Below are positions 1-6,879 of a DNA stretch of 16,330 nt, one piece after another. Below the pieces are notes generated by a model. It did no database searches. It saw only the letters and a program-made list of their open reading frames with translations, and was not told the DNA's origin. This stretch comes from DSAR01 sp034437315 (GTDB taxonomy: Bacteria; Chloroflexota; Anaerolineae; B4-G1): assembly GCA_034437315.1 (NCBI GenBank), contig DAOTUC010000106.1, positions 1-16,330 on the forward strand, written 5' to 3'. The position numbers and the translations under genes were made by a program. Within the stretch, counting starts at the first letter, position 1. Every line of letters starts with the position of its first letter.

Positions 1-341
1 CGGTACAGACCTCTCCCCGCCGGAGGTTATTGTATCATCACCTCGAATGAAAATTAAAGTGTCAGTCCGCCTAATCTGATGGTGTCATATCTCGTCTCTG
101 TTCGCGTCTCTGTTTGAGATTGTCCACAAGGCGCTCACGTGTATCGTTCCCCATCGTGAGTATAACTCAATCTGGCGGGAGAGTCAAAGCACAAAAAGAA
201 GCGCGGAGATACCTGAATCAATCTGTGTATCTCCGCGCCTCCTTAGAAAACAGAGTAGATTTAATCCACTGGATCGGAAGGCCATTCCAACCTACTCCTG
301 TGCAACAATTGCAACGATGCGATTGATCTGAATGATTCTAT
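1..341. other. Non-coding stretch at left edge
   Basis: I find no supportable gene here. A 70-codon open frame on the plus strand (114-326) starts with TTG, has no ribosome binding site, and crosses the terminator hairpin at 201-238, so I reject it. The only clear element is that terminator, which serves the minus-strand gene ending at 342. A minor 10-base direct repeat (cgtctctgtt at 93-102 and 105-114) is also present. The gene to the left of the window is not visible. Confidence 0.6.
192..238 (-). terminator. Intrinsic terminator after the TM-helix-repeat gene
   Basis: A perfect 12-bp inverted repeat (gcgcggagatac at 201-212, gtatctccgcgc at 227-238) encloses a 14-base loop. Read on the minus strand the stem is followed by ttctttttg (192-200), the U-tract expected of a rho-independent terminator. 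There is no T-tract on the plus-strand side. It lies 103 bases beyond the stop codon at 342, so it should end the minus-strand transcript. Confidence 0.85.
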
Positions 342-1838
342 CTATTCAGACTCCTCAGACGGGATCCATCGCTCTAGTTGTTGGGCTGCGGCCTCTCGCC
401 CGCCCAGGCCGAAGGCTAACGCGCCCGCCACGGCGACAGCGCCCAGGAGCAAGCCAAAGGCTAGATTGACGATCTCGTTCGCCAGCCCCATCTGTCGCAG
501 GGCCATCGCGCCGGCAAACACCAGTATGGCGACTCGCGCCAGGATTGACAGCAATCCGGCTTGCGTGACGTTGCTGTCTCGAATGACGGAGGCGGCCAGG
601 TTGGCCAGGTAGAGCCCAACGCCGAAAATAACGATGCCCAGGATGACTTGCGCGGCGAAAGCGGTGAACTGGCTTAGCATATTCGCGATCTGCGCGAAAC
701 CGAGCAAATTGAAAGCCTCAATAGCGGCGAAGAGCATGACGCCCACCAGCACCAGGTAAGCGACGATCTGTGATGGGGTTCGCTCCCCCTCGGCTGGTTC
801 GCGGCCCAGCCCCAGTCGGGCCAGCACTGTGTTGAAACCGAGGCCCGACAGGAGGTTTTCGATCAACCCGGAGATCACCCGCGCGACGATGTAAGCGATG
901 ATTAACACCAGGCTGGCGCCGAAGACCGCGGGTAAGGCGGCCAAAATGGCGTTAAGCATGTTCATAGCTGGTTCGGTGACCGCTTCCAGGGCCAGGGCGT
1001 CCAACGCTGCGACGATGACGGGGATCAAAATCAGGACGTAGACCACCAGGCCGATGACGCCGGACAACGTCTGATCGCCCAACACGCCCGAAAGCCCCGT
1101 GCGCTCGCTCAACCGGTCCACGCCAATGGCGGTGAGTAAGTTGCTCACAATCTTCTGCACGACGCGGGCCATAAACCAGCCGAGGGCCACGATGAGCGCC
1201 GCGCCAAAGAGATTCGGCAGATAACTCAGCGCTTGATCGACCATTCCTTGCACCGGTCTAAGCAAGCCCTCCAGCGCCAGCGAGTCCAACACGGCCGGCA
1301 GGAAAAGCAGGAAGACCAACCAGTAGATAGCGTTCGCCAACGTGTTCGTCAGGGAAACCCCATCTTCCAAACCGGCCTTGGCGTCCAGTCGCTCATCTAG
1401 ATTAATCGTTTTCAGCAAACGAGAGACTGCCATTTTCAGGCCGGTCGCCAGCAGCCAGGCCAGCGCCAGGAGCAACCCCGCGCCAAATAGCCTGGGCGCA
1501 TATTCGAAGACCTGGGTCAATAAACGGTTCAACGGCTGTGTGATCAACGTCAAGCCTAGCGTCTCGAAGAAAGCGATCAAGACGAAGAGCATGATCAGAT
1601 AGAAGACGCCCTTGCCGATCCACTGCTCGGTCTTCATCTCCTCGGCTCGCTCTTCACCCGCGATCCACTGCGCCAACCGATTGTCCAGGCCCGTGCGCCG
1701 CAAACCCGCACGGACGAGGGAGGATACGAGAAGGGCGAACAACCATCCGACGATCAAGATGGCCAATGCCGCGACGATATTGGGAATCGATCCGCCAAGA
1801 AGCTGACCAATTTGTTGTAACATTATTTCTACCATCAT
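342..1838 (-). CDS. Conserved TM-helix-repeat membrane protein (CmpX / MscS-related)
   Basis: This 498-residue, very hydrophobic protein is built from about five copies of one unit: a Pro-x-hydrophobic-Phe-Gly-Ala start, a membrane helix with a Gly-Trp or Ala-Trp, then an amphipathic stretch ending in a Leu-Asp-like turn. Copies start near residues 19, 115, 208, 303 and 392; the third contains LPNLFGAALIVALGW. This is the conserved TM-helix repeat (PF05552 type) of CmpX-like proteins, annotated as mechanosensitive-channel related. I see no MscS beta-domain after the helices, so channel activity is not shown. The C-terminus has the AFGLGGREAA motif typical of this family. The start is an ATG doublet: GGAG lies only 1 nt before the first ATG and 4 nt before the second (1835), so the second Met may be the real start. 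It lies 211 bases after the MFS gene and ends at the terminator at 192-238. Confidence 0.85.
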   Translation of the reverse strand: MMVEIMLQQIGQLLGGSIPNIVAALAILIVGWLFALLVSSLVRAGLRRTGLDNRLAQWIAGEERAEEMKTEQWIGKGVFYLIMLFVLIAFFETLGLTLITQPLNRLLTQVFEYAPRLFGAGLLLALAWLLATGLKMAVSRLLKTINLDERLDAKAGLEDGVSLTNTLANAIYWLVFLLFLPAVLDSLALEGLLRPVQGMVDQALSYLPNLFGAALIVALGWFMARVVQKIVSNLLTAIGVDRLSERTGLSGVLGDQTLSGVIGLVVYVLILIPVIVAALDALALEAVTEPAMNMLNAILAALPAVFGASLVLIIAYIVARVISGLIENLLSGLGFNTVLARLGLGREPAEGERTPSQIVAYLVLVGVMLFAAIEAFNLLGFAQIANMLSQFTAFAAQVILGIVIFGVGLYLANLAASVIRDSNVTQAGLLSILARVAILVFAGAMALRQMGLANEIVNLAFGLLLGAVAVAGALAFGLGGREAAAQQLERWIPSEESE

Positions 1839-2049
1839 TCTCCTTTCGTTTTATCCTACAAAGCAATGTACACTATTTCTTCCACGCTTTCATCCAGTGT
1901 CTTACGTCCATCCTCCATGTTAGCAGAAATCATCGCTTATGAAGTGCGAGTTTACGCTGGACTTGGTTTGAAAGCGTTGGAATCTCGTTTATTTCTCGCC
2001 CCGTCCACCTCCTTTCTTTCAATATTTCAATTCATTGACGTGTAAGCAT

Positions 2050-3276
2050 TCAATCGACCGGCTTCTTGAAGAACAGCCGCATCAGCAGCGAAGCCAGCAG
2101 ATAAGTGGCGCCGGTGGTCAAGAAGAGCGGCGCAAAGCCCAGGTTCTGTTGCACGAGGCCGCTGACGCCCGGCCCAATCATCCACCCCACCGACGAGGTC
2201 GCGCCCAACAACGCGCCGACCTTTCCCCGTTCTCGATCCCGCGCTTGTCGCATTGCGAAGGCGGTATACAGCGGATTGCTCATATTCATCAGCATCGCCC
2301 GCAACCAGAGCGCGCCAATGGCGACCGGCAAAAACGGCGCGAATCCCAACGCCATCAAGAAGGGCAGAGAGGCGAGTTGAGTTCCTACAATCGTCTGCAC
2401 TTCGCCCCATCGCTCCGCCAGCATTGGCGCCGCCAACGTCCCCACGCCGATGAGCAGTTGATAGATCGCGAAAATCCATCCCAGAAGATGATCCGAAATA
2501 CCGAAGCGTCCTTTGAGAAAGATGTTGAGGTACGGAATCAGCAGGCCCGCGCCTAACGAGATGATCAATTGCGTCGCCACCAGTCGGCGCACATCTCTCC
2601 GCCACAACAATGAGCGTAAGGATAGCGCGACGCTGGTCGAAATCTCTGGCGTCGCCCGATCGCTCTGACGAGCGACCAGCATCGGAATCAGAGATAGTAT
2701 CATGACGGAAGCGGCGAGCAGAAGCGCGGCCCGATACGCTAACACTCCCTCCTGCGCCGTCCCCAGCCAGATAGCGAACCAACCGGGCATCGCGCCCCCG
2801 ACGATGCTGCCGCCAAAGGCGACCAGCATTCTCAGGCTAGATTGCAGGCTGAAGGCAGTCGGTCGATCGTCTTCACAGGTATTCTGGGCCACAAAGGCCG
2901 GGCCGGCCGCCCGGAAGAGCGCGTTCCCCACCCCCATCACAGCGGCCGCCAACAGGAGCAAGCCCTGTACCGGCGCCATCACGAGTGCGCCCAGCCCAAC
3001 CGACGCGCAAAGCACGCCTATAAACATGGATCGCCGGATGCCTATCCGATCGGTCAGAACACCCAGGGGGAAACCCAAAACCAGGGCGGCCATGCTGGTG
3101 GACGATTTCAACAATCCCAGGAAAGCCAGGTCATCTCCCCGGGCCAGGATGAAAAGATTGAACAGGAGTTGAAAAACGCTGTTCCCCAGGCCGTAGATGG
3201 CGATCATCCACAGGAACAGCCGCGTATTCCGGTTCATGCCGGAGATACGCTTGATCTGTCGCGTGAGCGCAGACAT
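2050..3276 (-). CDS. MFS transporter, substrate unknown
   Basis: This 408-residue protein has about 12 predicted membrane segments, the usual size for the major facilitator superfamily. The cytoplasmic loop between helices 2 and 3 carries the MFS motif A, GxLxDRxGxRR, at about residues 71-82 (GVLTDRIGIRR). That identifies the family; nothing in the sequence shows the substrate. It starts 9 nt after the stop of the AhpD-like gene. The bases before its ATG (gacctcccgat on the coding strand) contain no Shine-Dalgarno sequence, so translation probably depends on coupling to the upstream gene. The pairing with a redox-type AhpD-like protein might suggest export of a toxic or oxidised small molecule, but that is conjecture. 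I found no convincing terminator after it, so read-through into the TM-helix-repeat gene is possible. Confidence 0.88.
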   Translation of the reverse strand: MSALTRQIKRISGMNRNTRLFLWMIAIYGLGNSVFQLLFNLFILARGDDLAFLGLLKSSTSMAALVLGFPLGVLTDRIGIRRSMFIGVLCASVGLGALVMAPVQGLLLLAAAVMGVGNALFRAAGPAFVAQNTCEDDRPTAFSLQSSLRMLVAFGGSIVGGAMPGWFAIWLGTAQEGVLAYRAALLLAASVMILSLIPMLVARQSDRATPEISTSVALSLRSLLWRRDVRRLVATQLIISLGAGLLIPYLNIFLKGRFGISDHLLGWIFAIYQLLIGVGTLAAPMLAERWGEVQTIVGTQLASLPFLMALGFAPFLPVAIGALWLRAMLMNMSNPLYTAFAMRQARDRERGKVGALLGATSSVGWMIGPGVSGLVQQNLGFAPLFLTTGATYLLASLLMRLFFKKPVD

Positions 3277-3285
3277 ATCGGGAGG

Positions 3286-3675
3286 TCAGTGGCCTTCCGA
3301 CAATTCATCCCAGGCGTGGATCGCGCGGCGCAGGTGGGGGATCGTGATGGAACCGCCAACGACCAGGCCGATGGACAGCGCCTCCACCAATTCCTCGGCG
3401 CTCACTCCCTCCTCGCGGCAGCGGATGACGTGGTACGTGATGCAATCATCGCAACGCAGCACCAACGAGGCGGTCAATCCCAGCAATTCCTTGGTCTTGG
3501 CCGAAAGTGCGCCCTCCCGGTAGACGCGGGCGTCGAGGTTATAGAAACGCTTGATGTCCAGATCGGCGTACTGCATCACGATTTCATTCAACGCCTTCCG
3601 TTCCTCCTGAAATTGATCGGTGATTTTCTCGCTCACTTTCCCTGTCGGTTCTCCCTTTATTTCTTCTGTCATCAT
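3286..3675 (-). CDS. Carboxymuconolactone decarboxylase / AhpD-like protein
   Basis: This 129-residue all-helical protein matches the carboxymuconolactone decarboxylase/AhpD family in length and pattern. The diagnostic element is the redox motif C75-D-D-C78-x-x-x-H82, within LRCDDCITYHVIRC, followed by GVSAEELVEALSIGLVVGGS, the usual second half of the fold. In AhpD the CxxC pair has peroxidase or disulfide-reductase activity; the true decarboxylase lacks it, so a redox role is more likely here. Cys86 is an extra nearby cysteine. GGAG sits 4 nt before the first ATG and 7 nt before the second ATG of a doublet. It is the first gene of the minus-strand unit and is driven by the promoter at 3696-3724; the MFS gene follows 9 nt downstream. 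Confidence 0.88.
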   Translation of the reverse strand: MMTEEIKGEPTGKVSEKITDQFQEERKALNEIVMQYADLDIKRFYNLDARVYREGALSAKTKELLGLTASLVLRCDDCITYHVIRCREEGVSAEELVEALSIGLVVGGSITIPHLRRAIHAWDELSEGH

Positions 3676-3695
3676 TTGTCTCCAATCACATCACT

Positions 3696-3724
3696 ATTGT
3701 AACCTATTTGTACATTCAGAGCAA
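3696..3724 (-). promoter_or_regulatory. Sigma70-type promoter of the AhpD-like/MFS unit
   Basis: Read on the minus strand: TTGCTC (3719-3724), a 17-base spacer, then TACAAT (3696-3701). Transcription should start near 3689, giving a 5' leader of about 14 nt before the ATG at 3675. Spacing is ideal and the -10 box matches 5 of 6 consensus bases. Confidence 0.75.
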
Positions 3725-3771
3725 GAAATAAGCACGTCTCTTGCCCGACGTGGGTTTTCGAACTCTTTCTC

Positions 3772-3800
3772 TTGTCACTCCCGTTCACATGTGTTAGAAT
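3772..3800 (+). promoter_or_regulatory. Sigma70-type promoter reading toward the phosphofructokinase operon
   Basis: TTGTCA (3772-3777), a 17-base spacer and TAGAAT (3795-3800) are present. TGT directly before the -10 box makes it an extended -10. Each hexamer matches 5 of 6 consensus bases. Transcription should start near 3807, leaving a leader of about 347 nt before the GTG at 4154. No convincing gene lies in between, so either the leader is long or a second promoter lies closer. Confidence 0.7.
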
Positions 3801-4020
3801 CGGTAAAATTTGGAGTTTTCCAGTAGATTGTCATTAGAATTCGGACGTCTCAAAATGTGTATTGCACAGTGGATTTTGACGTTACCTCAATCAACTGTGT
3901 CTTTGAGATACTCGGCGAGTTACTCGACTGAAGATTTCCGAATTCTCAAGCGTAAAACGTCAGTTAACTATGAGAGACTTCGCTGTACGATGTCATCAGG
4001 CGCTGTCCTTAGACGCTGTT

Positions 4021-4120
4021 GAAAAAGTGTCGGTTATGGAAAACCGACCTACATATGTAGAGCTTGCGCTTGTTTTGCCACTACATCTTGTAGGGCGCGT
4101 TTCCATACGCACCGTTTTTC
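4021..4120. repeat. Long imperfect inverted repeat (MITE-like or leader hairpin)
   Basis: The left arm (4021-4060) and the reverse complement of the right arm (4081-4120) align over 40 bases with small gaps. Both begin gaaaaa, share tatggaaa in the middle, share cctaca further in, and end atgtag. The 20-base centre (4061-4080) is unpaired. Each arm also holds a small palindrome (ctacatatgtag at 4049-4060, ctacatcttgtag at 4081-4093). In RNA this would be a hairpin of about 100 nt ending 33 nt before the phosphofructokinase start. It could be a miniature inverted-repeat element or IS remnant, or a regulatory leader structure. No transposase gene is present. Confidence 0.7.
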
Positions 4121-4153
4121 TAAAAATTGAATTCAGAAAGGAAGGTCGCAATC

Positions 4154-5359
4154 GTGACACACACTCAAAGCAAGAAGGGCGTTATCGGTATCCTGACCGG
4201 CGGAGGCGACGTGCCGGGCCTCAACCCCGCCATCCGCGCGGTGACCATTCGCGCGATGCGAGAGGGATACCAGGTCGTCGGTATCCGGCGCGGTTGGGCC
4301 GGGGCGATCGACATTATCCGCGACAAGGAAGCCGACAATAGTAATAACTACCAGGTTCTCAGCGAAGAGATCGTCAACAGGGCGGGGCGGACTGGGGGCA
4401 CGTTCTTGCACAGTTCGCGCACCCGCCCCAGCCAAGTCTCTAAAGGCGACGTGCCGGAGCACCTCAAGGACCAATATGCCGAAGACGTCAACGATCTGAC
4501 GCCTGAGGTCATCAAGAACCTGGATTTTCTGGGTATCGACTACCTTATTCCTGTCGGCGGCGACGATACGCTAAGTTACGGCGTGCAATTACACGCCCAT
4601 GGCGTCAAAGTCATCGGCATTCCCAAGACCATGGACAATGACGTCCCCGGCACCGACTATTGCATCGGGTTCAGCACCTGTGTGACCCGCACGATCCAGG
4701 CGACCAACGATCTGCGCACGTCGGCCGGTTCTCACGAGCGCTTCCTCGTGTTGGAGGTCTTCGGGCGATACGCCGGGTTCACGGCCATGCTGCCCACGAT
4801 GGCGGGCGCGGCCGACCGGTGTGTCATCCCCGAACACGAATTCGATATAGAGCGGTTGGCCGAATTGCTGGTCGAGGACCGGCGTAGAAACCCCAGCAAC
4901 TATGCCGTCGTCTTGGTCTCTGAAGGCGCGACGTTCGAGGGTAGCGACATGATCTTCCAGAACACCGCGCGAGATGCCTACGGGCACGCCAAGTTGGGCG
5001 GCATTGGCGACCTGGTTTCGGCTAAACTGAAAGAGCTTTCGCCTCGCTACAATAACGGCAAACGCATCAACACCATCAGCCAGAAACTTGGTTACATGGT
5101 GCGGGGAGGCAACCCCGACGCCATCGATTCGATCGTCCCTATGGCCTACGGTAATATCGCGCTCGACCTGATCCTCAAGGGCATTCACGGGCGGTTGGTC
5201 GTGCTGAAGAACGGTCGCTATGACAACGTGCCCATCGAAATCGTCACCAGCACGCAGAAGAAAGTCAACGTGGGGCGGTATTACAATACGGAACGCTTAC
5301 GCCCGCTTTACAAGAGTTTCGAGATGACGCCCCTGTTCATTATGACCAGTGAAATATAG
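4154..5359 (+). CDS. pfp: 6-phosphofructokinase, predicted pyrophosphate-dependent
   Basis: This enzyme phosphorylates fructose 6-phosphate at C1 in glycolysis. From the GTG at 4154 it has 401 residues. The PFK-A fold is shown by GILTGGGDVPGLN near the N-terminus (12-24), the donor loop GGDDT (135-139), the catalytic loop PKTMDND (157-163, catalytic Asp161), GRYAGF (204-209) and GYMVRGGNP (313-321). Asp138 and Lys158 occupy the places of Gly104 and Gly124 of the E. coli ATP enzyme. This Asp/Lys pair is the known signature of pyrophosphate-dependent, reversible enzymes, so I infer PPi use. I chose GTG because ggaagg (4140-4145) lies 8 nt upstream; a frame from TTG 4127 would place that site inside the gene. 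It is the first gene of a five-gene run; the next gene starts 18 nt after its stop. An ATP-dependent enzyme remains possible. Confidence 0.92.
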   Translation: MTHTQSKKGVIGILTGGGDVPGLNPAIRAVTIRAMREGYQVVGIRRGWAGAIDIIRDKEADNSNNYQVLSEEIVNRAGRTGGTFLHSSRTRPSQVSKGDVPEHLKDQYAEDVNDLTPEVIKNLDFLGIDYLIPVGGDDTLSYGVQLHAHGVKVIGIPKTMDNDVPGTDYCIGFSTCVTRTIQATNDLRTSAGSHERFLVLEVFGRYAGFTAMLPTMAGAADRCVIPEHEFDIERLAELLVEDRRRNPSNYAVVLVSEGATFEGSDMIFQNTARDAYGHAKLGGIGDLVSAKLKELSPRYNNGKRINTISQKLGYMVRGGNPDAIDSIVPMAYGNIALDLILKGIHGRLVVLKNGRYDNVPIEIVTSTQKKVNVGRYYNTERLRPLYKSFEMTPLFIMTSEI

Positions 5360-5377
5360 CGTTCGAGGCGCTCAACG

Positions 5378-5866
5378 ATGATGATCGACCAGAAAAGACC
5401 CAAGCGATACCGGCGCATCTACGCCCAACTCCGGGGCCTGATCGAGGGTAAATCGCCCAACCTGATCGCGGCGATGTCCACCATGTGCGCCGTGTTACAC
5501 CACAAGATGCCTCACCACTTCTGGACCGGTTTCTACTTCGTCGCCGGCGTGGACGATGAAAACGATGAAAACGAGCTCTACGTCGGCCCCTACCAGGGCG
5601 CTGTCGCCTGCCAGGTGCTGAAGGGATGCGGCGTCTGCCTCCACGCCGTCCAGACCAAACAGCCGGTCGTCGTGCCCGACGTGGAACAGTTCCCCGGTCA
5701 CATCGCCTGCGACGCCCGTTCCAAGAGCGAGATCGTCCTGCCGGTGATGAAGGGAGACGCCGTCGTCGCCGTCCTGGACGTCGATTCGGACAAGCTGGCC
5801 CAATTCGACGAGGACGACGTGCCGCCCCTGGCCCAGATTCTGACGCTGCTTCAACCTTATCTCTGA
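5378..5866 (+). CDS. msrC: Free methionine-(R)-sulfoxide reductase (GAF-domain fRMsr)
   Basis: This 162-residue single-GAF-domain protein should reduce free methionine-R-sulfoxide in the cytoplasm. The family signatures are present in order: WTGFYF (49-54), YVGPYQGAVAC (68-78), GCGVC (83-87), VVPDVEQFPGHIACD (98-112) and SEIVLPV (117-123), then VLDVDS (132-137). Cys78, Cys87 and Cys111 correspond to the three redox cysteines of E. coli YebR/MsrC (84, 94, 118); the first interval is one residue shorter. Cys84 is an additional cysteine in that loop. GAGG (5365-5368) lies 9 nt before the first of two ATG codons. The gene sits 18 nt after the phosphofructokinase stop and 17 nt before the ABC ATPase start, so co-transcription is likely. 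The functional link to its neighbours is unknown. Confidence 0.93.
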   Translation: MMIDQKRPKRYRRIYAQLRGLIEGKSPNLIAAMSTMCAVLHHKMPHHFWTGFYFVAGVDDENDENELYVGPYQGAVACQVLKGCGVCLHAVQTKQPVVVPDVEQFPGHIACDARSKSEIVLPVMKGDAVVAVLDVDSDKLAQFDEDDVPPLAQILTLLQPYL

Positions 5867-5883
5867 AAGAGGGAATACTACTG

Positions 5884-6870
5884 ATGACACCAATCTTGGA
5901 CGTACAGCATCTCAGCAAAAAGTACGGCGATTTCGAGGCGGTCAAGGCGATCAGCTTCACCGTCGAAAAAGGGGAGGTCTTTGGCCTGCTGGGGCCCAAT
6001 GGCGCGGGCAAGACGACCGTGATCTCCATGCTCACCGGCGTGCTGCCGCCGACCGCCGGCGCGGCGCTGATCGGCGGGTACGACATCCGCACGCAGATGA
6101 ATCAGGCCAAGCAGCTCAACGGCCTGGTGCCGCAGGATCTGGCGCTCTACCCCACCCTCAGCGCGCGGGCCAATCTCAACTTTTTCGGGCGGATTTACGG
6201 CCTGCGCGGCAAACAGTTACGCGAGCGGGTCGAGGACGTGCTGCGCATCGTCTCGCTCACCGAACGGGCCGATCAGCCGATCGAGACCTTTTCCGGCGGT
6301 ATGAAGCGGCGTGTCAACATCGCCGCCGGGCTGGTGCACCAACCGCAGATTCTCTTTCTCGATGAACCGACGGTGGGCGTCGATCCCCAGAGCCGCAACC
6401 ACATCTTCGAGAGCGTCCAGCGGCTCAACCGCGAGCGGGGTATGAGCGTCATCTATACCAGCCACTACATGGAGGAGGTCGAACTGCTCTGCGACCGCGC
6501 CGCCATCATCGACGAGGGCCGTATCATCGCCCTCGACACGATCGAAAACTTGATCGGCCTGCTCGGCGGCGGGGTGATCTACCTCGGCCTGCCGCGCGTC
6601 GACGCCGGCCTGTTGGCGCAGATTGCGGCGCTGCCGGCCGTCCGAGAGGCGCTGCCGGCCGAATCAGCCCCCCTCGGAGAGGACGAAGCGACCGCCCAGC
6701 GTGAGGCTGGCGCAAGAGTCAAAGTGGTCGCCGAGCAAAGCCAACAGGCGTTGTTGAACGTGATCGGTTGGCTCAACGAGCAAGATATCCCGCTCATCTC
6801 GCTCAAGATCCTCGAACCAAACCTGGAGAGCGTCTTTCTCCATCTCACCGGCAAGACGTTGCGCGAGTAG
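5884..6870 (+). CDS. ABC transporter ATP-binding protein (ABC-2 exporter)
   Basis: This 328-residue ATPase should power the two permeases encoded directly downstream. Visible elements are Walker A GPNGAGKTT (37-45), Q-loop Gln84 in LVPQDLALYP, signature FSGGM (136-140, a variant of LSGGQ common in this subfamily), Walker B ILFLDEP (156-162) and switch His194 in TSHYMEEVE. The C-terminal 100 residues are the extension typical of DrrA/CcmA-type exporter ATPases, ending LEPNLESVFLHLTGK. The open frame runs back to 5626 inside the previous gene, but ATG 5884 follows GAGGG (5869-5873) with 10 nt spacing and begins the usual ILDVQHLSKKYG strand, so I use it. The cargo cannot be told from sequence. 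Confidence 0.94.
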   Translation: MTPILDVQHLSKKYGDFEAVKAISFTVEKGEVFGLLGPNGAGKTTVISMLTGVLPPTAGAALIGGYDIRTQMNQAKQLNGLVPQDLALYPTLSARANLNFFGRIYGLRGKQLRERVEDVLRIVSLTERADQPIETFSGGMKRRVNIAAGLVHQPQILFLDEPTVGVDPQSRNHIFESVQRLNRERGMSVIYTSHYMEEVELLCDRAAIIDEGRIIALDTIENLIGLLGGGVIYLGLPRVDAGLLAQIAALPAVREALPAESAPLGEDEATAQREAGARVKVVAEQSQQALLNVIGWLNEQDIPLISLKILEPNLESVFLHLTGKTLRE

Positions 6871-6879
6871 GAGGCGATT

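Larger units (their letters stand above)
3676..4153. other. Divergent intergenic region with long leader of the phosphofructokinase operon
   Basis: About 480 bases separate the minus-strand AhpD-like gene from the plus-strand phosphofructokinase gene. The region contains a promoter in each direction (3696-3724 minus, 3772-3800 plus), a 5-bp inverted repeat between them (cacgt 3733-3737, acgtg 3748-3752), and a long imperfect inverted repeat at 4021-4120. Open frames here (3810-4022, 3970-4341) begin with non-ATG codons, lack ribosome binding sites and overlap structured DNA, so I do not call them genes. The part from 3840 to 4010 is AT-richer than the neighbouring genes and shows no feature I recognise. 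Confidence 0.6.

Noticed and set aside
114..326. 70-codon plus-strand open frame
   Set aside because: It has a non-ATG start and no ribosome site, and it overlaps a clear minus-strand terminator hairpin.
1856..1933. 25-codon minus-strand frame (MISANMEDGRKTLDE...) before the TM-helix-repeat gene
   Set aside because: Its composition looks protein-like, but no Shine-Dalgarno precedes either possible ATG and I have no homology support.
2842..3702. 286-codon plus-strand frame opposite the MFS and AhpD-like genes
   Set aside because: It is antisense to two genes with clear family motifs and has the Gln/Arg/His-rich composition of a shadow frame.
3876..3912. Second plus-strand promoter ttgacg ... 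gatact
   Set aside because: The spacer would be 25 bases, too long for a sigma70 promoter.
3810..4022. 70-codon plus-strand frame in the phosphofructokinase leader
   Set aside because: It starts with TTG, lacks a ribosome site, and has no recognisable domain; an internal ATG at 3855 is no better.
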